A stretch of DNA of 64,000 nt from Streptomyces sp. TN58 (lineage in GTDB: Bacteria; Actinomycetota; Actinomycetes; Streptomycetales; Streptomycetaceae). How positions within the stretch are numbered: position 1 is the first letter of the stretch; every line of letters starts with the position of its first letter. A program made the translations under genes and the position numbers. The stretch spans positions 7,044,001 to 7,108,000 of the forward strand of contig NZ_CP018870.1 of assembly GCF_001941845.1 (NCBI RefSeq). The letters are read 5' to 3'. Positions 33,063 through 40,743 of this stretch are shown here, one piece after another. The notes under the pieces were generated by a model. The model was not told the origin of the DNA and ran no database searches. It was given only the letters and a program-made list of their open reading frames with translations.

Positions 33063-33236
33063 TCAGCTGCGGAAGGCGTCCTTGACGTCTTCCTTCGCGT
33101 GACGGGCCTTGCCCTTGGCCTGCTCCGCCTGCCCCTCCGCGGTCATGCGCTCGTTGCCGACGGCGCGACCGACGGTCTCCTTGGCCTTGCCCTTGGCCTG
33201 CTCGGCGTGCGCCTTGCTCTTCTCAGTGCCCGACAT
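33063..33236 (-). CDS. CsbD-family stress protein
   Basis: A 57-residue hydrophilic helical protein with the repetitive CsbD pattern: KSKAHAEQAKGKAKETVGRAVGN, then MTAEGQAEQAKGKARHAKEDVKDAF. CsbD-like proteins are general-stress products that are poorly understood biochemically. ATG 33236 with GAGGAGG six to ten bases upstream. The 243 bp upstream, shared with the divergent coiled-coil gene, contain no recognisable gene. Confidence 0.92.
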   Translation of the reverse strand: MSGTEKSKAHAEQAKGKAKETVGRAVGNERMTAEGQAEQAKGKARHAKEDVKDAFRS

Positions 33237-33479
33237 CGGGGACCTCCTCGTTGCTGTACCGGATTGGTCGTGACCGCTCTCCTGCTCCCGATCGCCGCCC
33301 GCAAACCCGGCGTGTGGGACAAGTTCCCGGGGCTCCGGCCTGTCCTCGTCCGCCCTGCGCGCGGTGCGCCCCGCCCCGGCGTCCGGACGGCCTACTTCGC
33401 CGGGTGCGGCCGGGGGAGGGCTCCGATACTGGCCGGCAGGCCCCCGACGGCGGGGCGTCGCTGACGAAGGAGCACGGAC

Positions 33480-33737
33480 ATGAGCGGACCGATGGCCGGG
33501 GAGAGCAGTTGCCAGATGATGGAGCGCCTCGCGGACGACCTGAGGGAGAGCATCACCAAGGCGTCGGAGCGTGCGGCGAAGATCAAGGCCAGGATCGCCG
33601 AGCTGAAGGCCCAGGCGCACCCGGACCAGAGCCAGATCAGCGCCTTGGAGCAGACGCTGGAGGTCCTCCTGAAAAAGATCGAGGACGACCGCACGTCGCT
33701 GGCCGACCTGGAGTCCGTGATCAGCGAGAACTGCTAG
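33480..33737 (+). CDS. small coiled-coil protein of unknown function
   Basis: An 85-residue protein that is one long amphipathic helix: ERLADDLRESITKASERAAKIKARIAELKAQ, a short break at AHPDQSQ, and SALEQTLEVLLKKIEDDRTSLADLES. This suggests a helical hairpin or dimeric coiled coil. Two cysteines sit near the ends. ATG with GAAGGAG upstream. No family recognised. A second small coiled-coil gene of similar style lies at 35478. Confidence 0.72.
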   Translation: MSGPMAGESSCQMMERLADDLRESITKASERAAKIKARIAELKAQAHPDQSQISALEQTLEVLLKKIEDDRTSLADLESVISENC

Positions 33738-33893
33738 TGCCGCGACCGCAAAGGTCACCGGGTCACGGCGCCGCACTGGGTCTACCTCGCCGGGCTCCCA
33801 TCGCGGGCATCTTCCTCTGGCCCGCGAGATGAGGCCATCTCTCTGACGGCCCCCGCACACACGCCCGGTCGGCAGGAGAGTCACACTGCGTAG

Positions 33894-34409
33894 GTGCTGA
33901 TCAGACGAGAAACCCCCGCCGACCTGGCCGCCGTCCGTGCGGTGACCATCGCCTCCTCCTACAAGCCGCACGAAGAGGAACCTGTGGAGGTGATTCTGCG
34001 GGACTCACTGCGAAAGGGTGAAGACCGGATACCCGCGCTGTCTCTGGTTGCCGAGGACAAAGACGGCGCAATCATCGGCCATGCTCTGTGCACCTGGGGC
34101 CGAATCGGTACGGTCCGAGTCCCCAACATCAGCCTGCTCGGTGTTCACTGCGACCATCGCCGCCGTGGCTTCGGAACGGCTCTGATCCATGCCGCTCTCG
34201 CCGCAGCCGACGCCCTCGACGCGCCGATGGTCGCTGTCCTCGGCGACCCCGACTTCTACGGGCGGTTCGGCTTCCGCCCGAGCACCGACCTCGGCATCGT
34301 CGGCGAGGAACCCGCCTGGGAGCACATGTTCCAGATCCGCACCCTGACCGCCTACGACCAGTCCGTACAAGGCGAATTCATTTACCCGGAACCCTTCGGC
34401 AGCATCTGA
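33894..34409 (+). CDS. GNAT-family N-acetyltransferase
   Basis: A 171-residue acetyltransferase of the YhbS type. It has LIRRETPADLAAVRAVTIASS, then the acetyl-CoA-binding motif LLGVHCDHRRRGFGTALIHAALAAADAL, followed by VAVLGDPDFYGRFGFRPSTDLGI. Substrate unknown. GTG start; the nearest GGAGAG lies somewhat far (13 bp). Codon use is slightly less GC-biased than in neighbouring chromosomal genes. It is followed by a regulated promoter for the Nudix gene. Confidence 0.87.
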   Translation: MLIRRETPADLAAVRAVTIASSYKPHEEEPVEVILRDSLRKGEDRIPALSLVAEDKDGAIIGHALCTWGRIGTVRVPNISLLGVHCDHRRRGFGTALIHAALAAADALDAPMVAVLGDPDFYGRFGFRPSTDLGIVGEEPAWEHMFQIRTLTAYDQSVQGEFIYPEPFGSI

Positions 34410-34492
34410 CGCCGACGCGGCAGCACAGGGAAATCCCGCCTGGCTCGGTGATCCGAACGACCAGACCCAGGTCGATCAGCGCGGCCCGGGCC

Positions 34493-34522
34493 TTGCTCGA
34501 CATTTCGAGCAACGCATAGCGT
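34493..34522 (+). promoter_or_regulatory. Nudix-gene promoter with 20-bp operator palindrome
   Basis: TTGCTC (-35, 34493-34498) and TAGCGT (-10, 34517-34522) are separated by 18 bp, and the -10 ends 6 bp before the GTG start, so the mRNA should be leaderless. TTGCTCGA-CATT-TCGAGCAA (34493-34512) is a perfect palindrome covering the -35 and half the spacer, a classic repressor position. Confidence 0.6.
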
Positions 34523-34528
34523 CAGGCT

Positions 34529-34999
34529 GTGGAGACGACGCACCGGCCGGCCGCCCGGGTCCTCTGCCTGGACGCCGCCCACCGCCTGCTTCTTCTGCAC
34601 TGGCGTGATCCGTTCGACGGGACATGGCTCTGGGAGCCACCGGGCGGCGGGATCGAGCCGGGCGAGACGCCGCTGGTCGCGGCACGGCGAGAACTGGCCG
34701 AGGAAACCGGACTGGACCCGGCTGCGGTGCTCGACCGGTCTGTCCCGGTCGACCGGGACGTCCGGTGGAACGGCAAGCGGTACATCGGGACGGAGTACTT
34801 CTTCCTTGCACGGTTCGCCGACGAGCGGCCATCGCTCGTGCGGACCGGACTGCTCCCCGATGAGCAGGCCACCCTGGACGCGCACGCCTGGATCGAATGG
34901 TCGGATCTGAGTTCGCTGCGGGACCCCGTTGAGCCGCCCCAGCTGCCGGCCGTGCTCGGGGCCCTGGCACCGGACGGTCCATGGCGTGTTCGTGGGTGA
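34529..34999 (+). CDS. Nudix hydrolase
   Basis: A 156-residue protein with a complete Nudix box, GGGIEPGETPLVAARRELAEETGL (G-x5-E-x7-RE-x-x-EE-x-G-x), at about residues 38-61. It hydrolyses nucleoside-diphosphate-linked substrates using Mg2+ held by the box glutamates. The flanking strands LHWRDPFDGTWLWEPP and YIGTEYFFLARFADE are typical of housecleaning NTP or NDP-sugar hydrolases. GTG start without a ribosome-binding site, directly behind a good promoter, indicating leaderless expression. Confidence 0.9.
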   Translation: METTHRPAARVLCLDAAHRLLLLHWRDPFDGTWLWEPPGGGIEPGETPLVAARRELAEETGLDPAAVLDRSVPVDRDVRWNGKRYIGTEYFFLARFADERPSLVRTGLLPDEQATLDAHAWIEWSDLSSLRDPVEPPQLPAVLGALAPDGPWRVRG

Positions 35000-35144
35000 C
35001 GGGTGCGGCGCGGGCTGCCGGAACACCGCTCACGCACCCAACCCGGGGCCGTACCGCTCAGGCGCGTCCTGCCGAGGAGAGCCGGTCCGGGACAGCCGCC
35101 CGCTGTGAGCACCAGGCTCAGGCGTCACACCAGGGAGCGTCGCC

Positions 35145-35465
35145 TCAGGCGGGGTGGGCTGGGCGGCGCGAAGTGGTGGAGCGGGCGCAGCGGACGCAGG
35201 TGGTGGCCGCCGGACGGATCTCCAGGCGTTCGGGCGGAATCGCGCCGCCGCAGACATCGCAGTGTCCGTACCGGCCCTGTTCGAGCCGCCGCAGTGCCTC
35301 GTCCAGCTCTTCCAGGTGTTCGCGCGCCTGGGCCATCAGGGCAGCCACATGCGCCCGCTCGAACGCGGTGGTTCCGCCCTCGGGGTCGTGCTCGTCATCG
35401 ACCGCGACCAGCGCGTTGGCTGCGACGATGCCGTCGAAGTTGGGGCGGTCGCATGCCAGGAGTAA
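35145..35465 (-). pseudogene. DksA/TraR-type zinc-finger protein lacking its N-terminus
   Basis: The frame encodes the C-terminal two-thirds of a DksA/TraR-like protein: FDGIVAANALVAVDDEHDPEGGTTAFERAHVAALMAQAREHLEELDEAL and the four-cysteine finger CDVCGGAIPPERLEIRPAATTCVRC. The usual ~30-residue N-terminal helix and start codon are missing: a stop codon lies immediately upstream of the conserved part and the first in-frame GTG (35348) is well inside it. Either a truncated gene or a short protein from GTG 35348 with only the finger. The family binds RNA polymerase. Confidence 0.65.
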
Positions 35466-35477
35466 TCAGGGGGTCAC

Positions 35478-35726
35478 GTGGGGTGGAAAGACGCGTTCGG
35501 CGACGCGATGAAGGAACTGGAGGCGATACGAAAGCAGCTCACACGTCTCGATCGACTCGATGACCCGACGGTCGGGCTGACCGCATTGCACGGTGACGTC
35601 ACGCAGAGCCGCCTGAAGATTCTGGAACAGCTCCAGGCGGGCGTCACCGGACTTCGTGAGGAGAACCGAGAGGTCCGCCGTTGGCAGGACCGGATGATCA
35701 GCGACCTGAAACGAGACGCGAGGTGA
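35478..35726 (+). CDS. small coiled-coil protein of unknown function
   Basis: An 82-residue, mostly helical protein: DAFGDAMKELEAIRKQLTRLDRLDD followed by SRLKILEQLQAGVTGLREENREVRRWQDRMISDLKRD, with heptad spacing. No family recognised. GTG start close to a run of five G. It begins 12 bp after the truncated DksA-like frame on the opposite strand, so the junction may mark a rearrangement breakpoint. Confidence 0.6.
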   Translation: MGWKDAFGDAMKELEAIRKQLTRLDRLDDPTVGLTALHGDVTQSRLKILEQLQAGVTGLREENREVRRWQDRMISDLKRDAR

Positions 35727-35929
35727 GCTCCGCCAGCTCCTGGACCTGATGGACGTCCTGCGTCCTTTCGTGCCGCCCGAGGGGACAGATGACATGTCCG
35801 GCGAGGGGACCCAGACCCATCCCGGGGGTACTGCGCGGCCGCCCGAACCCGAGGCCGGCTACGGCTCGTCGGCCAACACTCGAAGGCCATCCGTCCGTCT
35901 CAACCGACACCGGCCCCCAGGGGGGAACC

Positions 35930-36451
35930 ATGGAGAACACCGGGCACCAGCCGCAGCCCGAGTCCGGCGGGGACCAGGAACTCGCGCTGAAGAGGGCCAT
36001 CGAGGCCGCCTACGAGGGCACCGTCCCGTCCGTCGGCCAGCCGGCTGCTGCCACGCCGCAAGCCTTCGTCGGCGCGGAAGATCCGCAGGTCGCCCACGGC
36101 GTCCTGCTGCTGAGGGCCGCCGGCGTGGCCTCCGCCGAACTGATCGCGCACCGGGACACCTGGGTGTGACTCGCCGCCCTGGCCGTCGACCACAGCCACT
36201 TCCGCACCCCGCCCTCGGTTGAGGACATCAAGGAGGGCCGTGTCCAGACCGTCCTGTCCGGACGCTCCCTCATCGCCCTGCTCATCGAGCTGTGGAACAC
36301 CCGCTCCACCGCCACGCCGCTGCAGGGCGACTGGGCACTGGCCATGACCACCTACAACCGCGTCGCGGCAGAACTTACCGGCGTCACCGGACAAGGCGAG
36401 ACCATCCGCATCGTCCTGGACGACGGTCTCTCCCGCGAGGCCGGCGACTGA
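35930..36451 (+). pseudogene. unknown protein gene interrupted by an in-frame TGA
   Basis: ATG 35930 follows GGGGGGAACC. The frame encodes 79 residues (ELALKRAIEAAYEGTVPSV, GVLLLRAAGVASAELIAHRDTWV), then TGA at 36167-36169, then continues in the same frame with equally good codon bias for 93 more codons (LAALAVDHSHFRTPPSVEDIKEGR, RSLIALLIELWNTRS, AMTTYNRVAAELTG) to a TGA at 36449. One substitution (TGG to TGA) explains it. Alternatively two proteins are made, though no start or ribosome-binding site is evident after the stop. Family unrecognised; two strong hairpins follow. Confidence 0.65.
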
Positions 36452-36474
36452 CTAGACCGCACCGACAAGCAGAC

Positions 36475-36506
36475 GACGGCCGCCCGGATCGATCCGGGCG
36501 GCCGTC
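36475..36506. terminator. 32-bp perfect palindrome, terminator-like
   Basis: GACGGCCGCCCGGATC joined to its exact complement with no loop, 23 bp after the end of the interrupted gene. It would fold into a very stable hairpin on either strand. Confidence 0.65.
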
Positions 36507-36530
36507 CTGATGCGCGAGCTGGAAAGCGCT

Positions 36531-36560
36531 AGGGCCGCACGGTCATAAGCGTGCGGCCCT
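36531..36560. terminator. second hairpin, terminator-like
   Basis: AGGGCCGCACG (36531-36541) pairs with CGTGCGGCCCT (36550-36560) around the loop GTCATAAG and is followed by TCGATTT. Together with the preceding palindrome it forms a double terminator at the edge of the accessory region. Confidence 0.7.
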
Positions 36561-37010
36561 TCGATTTACGTCTGAACCCTGGGGGTATGGCCTGCCTAAG
36601 TGGTAGGGGACCTTGCTGGCTCACGCCACTTCACCGGATGCCTGCTGCTGGGGGCGAGGCGCCGACAGCACGGTTCGCCCCGGCTCGTTCGGCACGGACC
36701 CGGCGCAGCGCTGCGGCCTCGGCCACCGCGGCCTGACGGCGCCGCTGGAGGCGAGCGTCGTCGATCGAGGCCAGCGCATCGTCCGGGGTGACGTCGGTGT
36801 CGGGGTACGCGCGGCGGCCCTCGGCCGCCCCGACCCCATCGGACCGGAACACCGCGTGGTCAAAGCCCTGACCACCCGCACGCCCACGCAGAGATACCGG
36901 CAGCTCGTCAAAGCACCGGCGGCGTACGCAGACTCCCTGGCCCAAGCACCGGAGGGCTCTGGAGGTCGCACAAGGTAACCAGACCGTGCTGATGCACCCG
37001 ACGATCAAAT
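36561..37010. other. intergenic region with possible gene remnant
   Basis: About 450 bp with mixed composition. The minus strand contains an open stretch whose product includes YPDTDVTPDDALASIDDARLQRRRQ followed by an Ala/Arg-rich helix. That part looks protein-like but has no convincing start and no family I recognise. I treat it as a decayed fragment rather than a gene. The right part becomes AT-rich and leads into the repeat cluster at 37011. Confidence 0.35.
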
Positions 37011-37069
37011 CCTTGGACTTAACCCTTGGATTTATATCTTGACTTGATCCAAGGATTAATACCTTGGAT
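37011..37069. repeat. cluster of CCTTGGA repeats in front of an orphan gene
   Basis: Four copies of CCTTGG(A) within 59 bp: 37011-37017 and 37024-37030 forward, 37048-37054 reverse, 37062-37068 forward. The last two form ATCCAAGG-ATTAATA-CCTTGGAT, a perfect 8-bp inverted repeat ending 3 bp before the ATG. The stretch is markedly AT-rich for this genome. It looks like an operator array or iteron-like binding region. Confidence 0.7.
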
Positions 37070-37071
37070 CC

Positions 37072-37587
37072 ATGCCAAGCAATGAGAAGCCTCGCCTCAT
37101 CCCGACCGGCAAGTGCTGGTGCGGCTGCACGAAGGACGTCGGCCTGGGCAAGTTCTTCGCAGCCGGTCACGACAAGATCGCCGAAGCAGCGCTAATGGCC
37201 CTCAAGTACGACGGGTCTGTCGCTCAACTGCTTCACGCCCACGGCTATGGTTCGCACCACTCCGTCCGCCACGCCGCCGTCGCCGATCCGGACTGCTCGT
37301 GGCAGAAATGCGCCGACTGCAACTACAGCGGCGCCCCCGCCAGCATCGCCAACCACCGCAAGAAGGACCACCCCGAGCAGCACGTCCTCGCCCAGGCGAT
37401 CCGGACCCTTGGCGGCACCTGGGATCCACCACGCGCCATCACGGTGCTGGGCGACCACGGCCACACGTGGGAAGACCAGCGGGCGGCGGAGAAGCGAGTC
37501 CGGCAGATCCTGCGAGACCTGTGCAAGGACGGGCTTATCGTCAAAACCGACCTCCAACGGGCCGTCTACGACCTCGTGCAGGAGTAG
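37072..37587 (+). CDS. zinc-finger-like orphan protein
   Basis: A 171-residue protein of unknown family. The N-terminus has CWCGCTKDVGLGKFFAAGHDKIAEA, a compact Cys/His motif. The middle has CADCNYSGAPASIANHRKKDH, which has C2H2 zinc-finger spacing (C-x2-C-x12-H-x4-H). The C-terminal ~50 residues (AITVLGDHGHTWEDQRAAEKRVRQILRDLCKDGLIVKTDLQRAVYDL) look like a small winged helix. A DNA-binding or mobile-element-related role is plausible, and the repeat cluster abutting the start codon suggests autoregulation. Context is an IS- and remnant-rich accessory segment. Confidence 0.75.
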   Translation: MPSNEKPRLIPTGKCWCGCTKDVGLGKFFAAGHDKIAEAALMALKYDGSVAQLLHAHGYGSHHSVRHAAVADPDCSWQKCADCNYSGAPASIANHRKKDHPEQHVLAQAIRTLGGTWDPPRAITVLGDHGHTWEDQRAAEKRVRQILRDLCKDGLIVKTDLQRAVYDLVQE

Positions 37588-37632
37588 AGCCAGGAAATCG
37601 CGGCACCCGGCAGCCATCGGCTGCCCGGCGTG

Positions 37633-37797
37633 ATGGCGGCCGACGAGCCCCTCGGGCCTGGGGACCTTGACTGGAAGGGCGTCGAGGTGCCCAGGCCGAT
37701 CAAGGCGGAGAACATTGCGTTCCGAGCCGCGGCGCCCTCGGCCGCCCCTACAGTTGCGCCATGGAACTCAACTGGGGCGACTAAACCTGGCAACTGA
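37633..37797 (+). CDS. possible small protein coupled to the next gene
   Basis: A 54-codon frame beginning MAADEPLGPGDLDWKGVEVP and ending in an Ala/Pro/Thr-rich tail. Its TGA shares a base with the ATG of the next frame (TGATG), the layout of translational coupling. Codon bias is moderate and no family is recognised, so the call is tentative. Confidence 0.35.
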   Translation: MAADEPLGPGDLDWKGVEVPRPIKAENIAFRAAAPSAAPTVAPWNSTGATKPGN

Positions 37798-38129
37798 TGC
37801 TGACGAAGCGTCCCTCCGGCACGCACTTCTCGCAGTCGAGTGCTACAGACGGACAGAGCCCGCTGGCGCGGGATGACGGCAACACGCTCAACACGCACGC
37901 CGTGCTGTTCAACGGGGACAAGGCGGCCCTGGCGATCTTCGCCGCAGGAGCCGCAGTGACATTTGCTGTGGTTGAGGTGGCACCGCATGTCAAAAACGGG
38001 TTGATCAGCCTCAAGTCGAAGCTGAGCCGCCGGGCGGAAGACCCTGCCGACAAGCCCTTCGCTCCACTCACGGTTGTTGCAGAAGCGGAGCCAGAGCAGC
38101 CTGAGCCCCCTCGACTGCGGGCCGTCTGA
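37797..38129 (+). CDS. small single-pass membrane protein, hypothetical
   Basis: A 110-residue protein. Its N-terminal ~40 residues are polar, a TM segment (AALAIFAAGAAVTFAVVEVAP) occupies about residues 44-64, then comes a basic stretch HVKNGLISLKSKLSRR and a Pro/Glu-rich tail. Orientation by charge would put the C-terminus in the cytoplasm. No homology is recognised. ATG overlaps the preceding small frame. The gene is plausible but unsupported by neighbours. Confidence 0.5.
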   Translation: MLTKRPSGTHFSQSSATDGQSPLARDDGNTLNTHAVLFNGDKAALAIFAAGAAVTFAVVEVAPHVKNGLISLKSKLSRRAEDPADKPFAPLTVVAEAEPEQPEPPRLRAV

Positions 38130-38538
38130 CCATCACGCCTGCAGGCGGCCGTTACCTACGGTCACTACCTGGCTGAACTACCGCACCCGCGCTCGCAAGC
38201 TACCGCGCTCCCAACTCGCAATCTGGTTCGCTACACCAAGCCCCCTGAATAGGGCATACCTCTCGGCCACTCGCAAACTAGCGTGCTCCGTCAGAGCAGC
38301 CAGGCAGGGACAGGGTGCCCCCTGCACACGCGGCCCAGCCGTAGTGATCACGGCTGTTACGGGACGACCAAGCTGCTGCCGTCGGGTGCCGACCCCGAAG
38401 GTGACCGGTCGCCACTGGCATGCCTGTTCACAACGCGCTCGCAGCCAGCGGGCAGCGGGCCAAGCTCTGGAGCACTCGATGGGGTGCACCTGGCGCACGA
38501 GCGGCAACCGCGTCCCGCGCAGGCAGGTTGCCGAGGGC
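38130..38538. other. intergenic region of low GC bias, no gene identified
   Basis: 409 bp with weak codon-position bias on every frame, in contrast to the surrounding DNA. Frames on both strands are open but contain no motif, credible start or ribosome-binding site. This looks like decayed or non-coding accessory DNA. Confidence 0.5.
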
Positions 38539-38767
38539 ATGAACGACGAGACGTCATCACGAGCGAGATCCGGGCCACGAGCCGGCCGCCGTCGAAGCGG
38601 CACAGCGGATCGCCGAGTTGTTCCTCTCCAGCGGCCCGTGCCGGCTGCGCCGCACGCCGGGCGAGGCGGAGGTGCTGGTGTACGCAGATGTCCACCAGAG
38701 TCCGGACGAGGGCGGCTACCTCGACCCCGCGGAGGAGGCGGAGGGCGCAGGCGCGTTTCTGCGGTGA
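38539..38767 (+). pseudogene. small protein gene broken by a single-base frameshift
   Basis: Starting at ATG 38539, removal of one base near 38551 yields a continuous ~75-residue product: MNDERHHERDPGHEP, AAVEAAQRIAELFLSSGPCRLRR and TPGEAEVLVYADVHQSPDEGG, ending in GAGAFLR at TGA 38765. The downstream 60 codons have strong codon bias and an amphipathic helix, so this was coding until recently (or a base is in error). Family unrecognised. It precedes the CDI-type immunity gene on the opposite strand. Confidence 0.5.
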
Positions 38768-38873
38768 ACCCGCTTTCCCCCCGGAGTGAGACGGCCCGAC
38801 CCGGTTCGGCCCGGCGGTCGGTGACGCGCTATCACCAAGCACGGCCGACGTTGACGGCCCCCGCGCGGTGGGA

Positions 38874-39296
38874 TCAGCCCCGCGTGATGAACCGGGCCAG
38901 GTCCGTGTCACTCCCCCGCGGCAACTCCTTCACCGCCGCGTCGGGCAGTCCGGCGACGATGGTGCGCAGCCGCGCTTCGAGTTCCGGGAGCGCCGCCCAG
39001 GCCCCTTCGGGGGCCGTGACGGTTGCGAGCAGCAGGTCTCCCTCGTAGAAGTAGGCGTCCAGCAGCGGTTCCTCGGCCAGCAGGCGCACCGCGAGGGGAA
39101 GGACGAACGGGAGTGCCACCTGCTGCGCGAGGAGGGTGCGCAGGTCGGCGGGTCGCAGTTCGCCGAGCGGGACCCGGCGCAGACCATGCACCGTGCGGAC
39201 CAGCCGTGTCGCGTCGGCGGGCACGGCGTCCCAGCTCGGCGGGTCGAGGTCGTCGAGCGTACGGTCGAGGTGCAACAGAGGGTCCATGGGTGCCAT
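38874..39296 (-). CDS. contact-dependent growth inhibition immunity-family protein
   Basis: A 140-residue cytoplasmic helical protein with the pattern of CdiI-type immunity proteins annotated in actinomycetes: LHLDRTLDDLDPPSW, ATRLVRTVHGLRRVPLGELRPADLRTLLAQQVALPFVLPLAVRLL, then YEGDLLLATVTAPEGAWAAL. Such proteins neutralise a specific polymorphic toxin delivered by neighbours. No toxin gene is adjacent, so it is an orphan immunity gene. Start ATG 39296 or the second ATG three codons later. Confidence 0.72.
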   Translation of the reverse strand: MAPMDPLLHLDRTLDDLDPPSWDAVPADATRLVRTVHGLRRVPLGELRPADLRTLLAQQVALPFVLPLAVRLLAEEPLLDAYFYEGDLLLATVTAPEGAWAALPELEARLRTIVAGLPDAAVKELPRGSDTDLARFITRG

Positions 39297-39454
39297 TCTC
39301 GGCCCGGTTTAACTGATCGTTTCAGAATGACTCCGACCGAGAGCAGGAGTTCCGTGGCACTTGTGCACGGTGTTGGCACCTTGGCCCATGCCCCTGTACA
39401 TACGGCCTGAGCAACAGAAGCAGAGCCGGACCGGTCGGACGTAGGAGTGGGTGG

Positions 39455-39877
39455 ATGGGCGCGGATGCGGAGCGGGAGTGCTGGGAGCTGCGGTCGGGAG
39501 CCGGCGTGGGTCCGCTGCAGTTCGGGATGTCTCCAACCGAGGTCGCCCTTGCACTCTTGGTCCCTGGACCGCAGGAACGGGTTGGCGGTCCGTATGCGCA
39601 GGAGAACTTCCCGGATGGGGTGAAAGCGTTCTACGACGCGGGCGAGCTCGCCTGCGTTGCGCTGGATGCGGTCACCGGTCCGCAGGTCTTCCTGTCTGGC
39701 TTCCCGCTGGCCGGAAGCGATCCGGAGCAGGGCCAGCAGTTCCTGCTGGACCACGCTGCGGAGCATGGGAACTGGGTGCTCTACACGCCTGATGACTCGC
39801 TTTCCCTCACTGGTCTCGGAGTTCCTCTGCGCTCGCAGCAAGTCGGGGCAGTGCGCCTGACGCGTCCCTCTTGGTGA
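39455..39877 (+). CDS. hypothetical protein, immunity-like
   Basis: A 140-residue acidic protein. It opens with WELRSGAGVGPLQFGMSPTEVALALL; the VGPLQFGM-type start is common to several small actinomycete proteins encoded in polymorphic-toxin and immunity clusters. The rest (YAQENFPDGVKAFYDAGELACVALDAVTG, HGNWVLYTPDDSLSLTGLG) is strand-rich. No signal peptide or catalytic motif. An immunity role is a guess from sequence style and from the CdiI-like gene 160 bp away. Part of a small accessory cluster preceding IS remnants. Confidence 0.6.
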   Translation: MGADAERECWELRSGAGVGPLQFGMSPTEVALALLVPGPQERVGGPYAQENFPDGVKAFYDAGELACVALDAVTGPQVFLSGFPLAGSDPEQGQQFLLDHAAEHGNWVLYTPDDSLSLTGLGVPLRSQQVGAVRLTRPSW

Positions 39878-40039
39878 AGGAGGAGTGGTTGGAGTCGCAG
39901 TACTTCCGAGACCACCTTCCGCTGGAGGGCGCCTCAGGCTGAGCGCTCGATCCGGCGAACGACGCCAGACCCTGCACTCAAATCACCATGAGATGCCGCG
40001 GGTCTTGTGCTCGACGATCTTGGTCGGCAAGGTGTCCGG

Positions 40040-40743
40040 GTGCGTGCTGAACTTGTGCCGGACGACCTGTGGGAGCGGGTGGCCCCGTTGCTGCCACCCG
40101 CTCCCGAACGACGCCACCGACATCCCGGGCGGTTGCGTGTTCCTGACCGAACAGCACTCGCCGGCGTCCTGTTCGTGCTGCGGACCGGTGTCGCCTGGCG
40201 GGGCGTCCCGGCGGAGACCGTGGGCTGTTCCGGCGTGACGGCCTGGCGCCGACTGCGGGACTGGACCGAGGCCGGCGTCTGGCCTCGCCTACACGCCACC
40301 TTGTTGACCGAGCTTCGCTGCGTGGGCCTGTTGGACCTGGACGACTGCTCCGTGGACGGCTCGCATGTTCGGGCACTCAAAGGGGGGATCACGTCGGCCC
40401 CTTGCCGGTCGACTGTGCCCGTCCCGGTTCGAAGCACCACCTGATCGTCGACCGTCACGGAACCCCGCTCGCCGTCACCCTCACCGGCGGCAACCGGCAC
40501 GACGTCACCCAGCTCCTGCCGCTGCTCGAGCCATTCCGCCGGTCCGGGGACTACGGGGACGGCCCCGACGCAAGCCCCGGCGTCTGTATGTGGACCGGGG
40601 CTACGACTTCGACAAGTACCGCCGCCTGCTGTGGAAGCGCGGCATCAAGCCGATGATCGCCCCGTCGCCCACGGCTCCGGACTGGGCGAGGTGCGCTGGG
40701 TGGTCGAGCGCACTTTCGCCTGGATGCACCAGTTCAAACGGCT
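40040..40743 (+). pseudogene. IS5-family transposase, frameshifted and 3'-truncated
   Basis: The N-terminal DUF4096-type part is intact ([51 protein letters not shown] with the first catalytic Asp) and ends at a G-run where such elements normally use a -1 shift. Beyond it [24 protein letters not shown], then [25 protein letters not shown] (second Asp), then [18 protein letters not shown] (Glu) lie in three different frames, so at least two further frameshifts are present. Similarity stops right after QFKRL. It is dead and abuts the integrase fragment. Confidence 0.82.

Noticed and set aside
33251..33832. 193-codon plus-strand frame covering the small coiled-coil gene
   Set aside because: The other frame (33480-33737) has a ribosome-binding site, ATG and heptad pattern; this one is Arg/Pro/Gly shadow sequence.
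36475..36506. Perfect 32-bp palindrome considered as an attachment site or resolution site
   Set aside because: It sits 23 bp after a gene end and is followed by a second hairpin, so termination explains it; no duplicated copy was found in the window.
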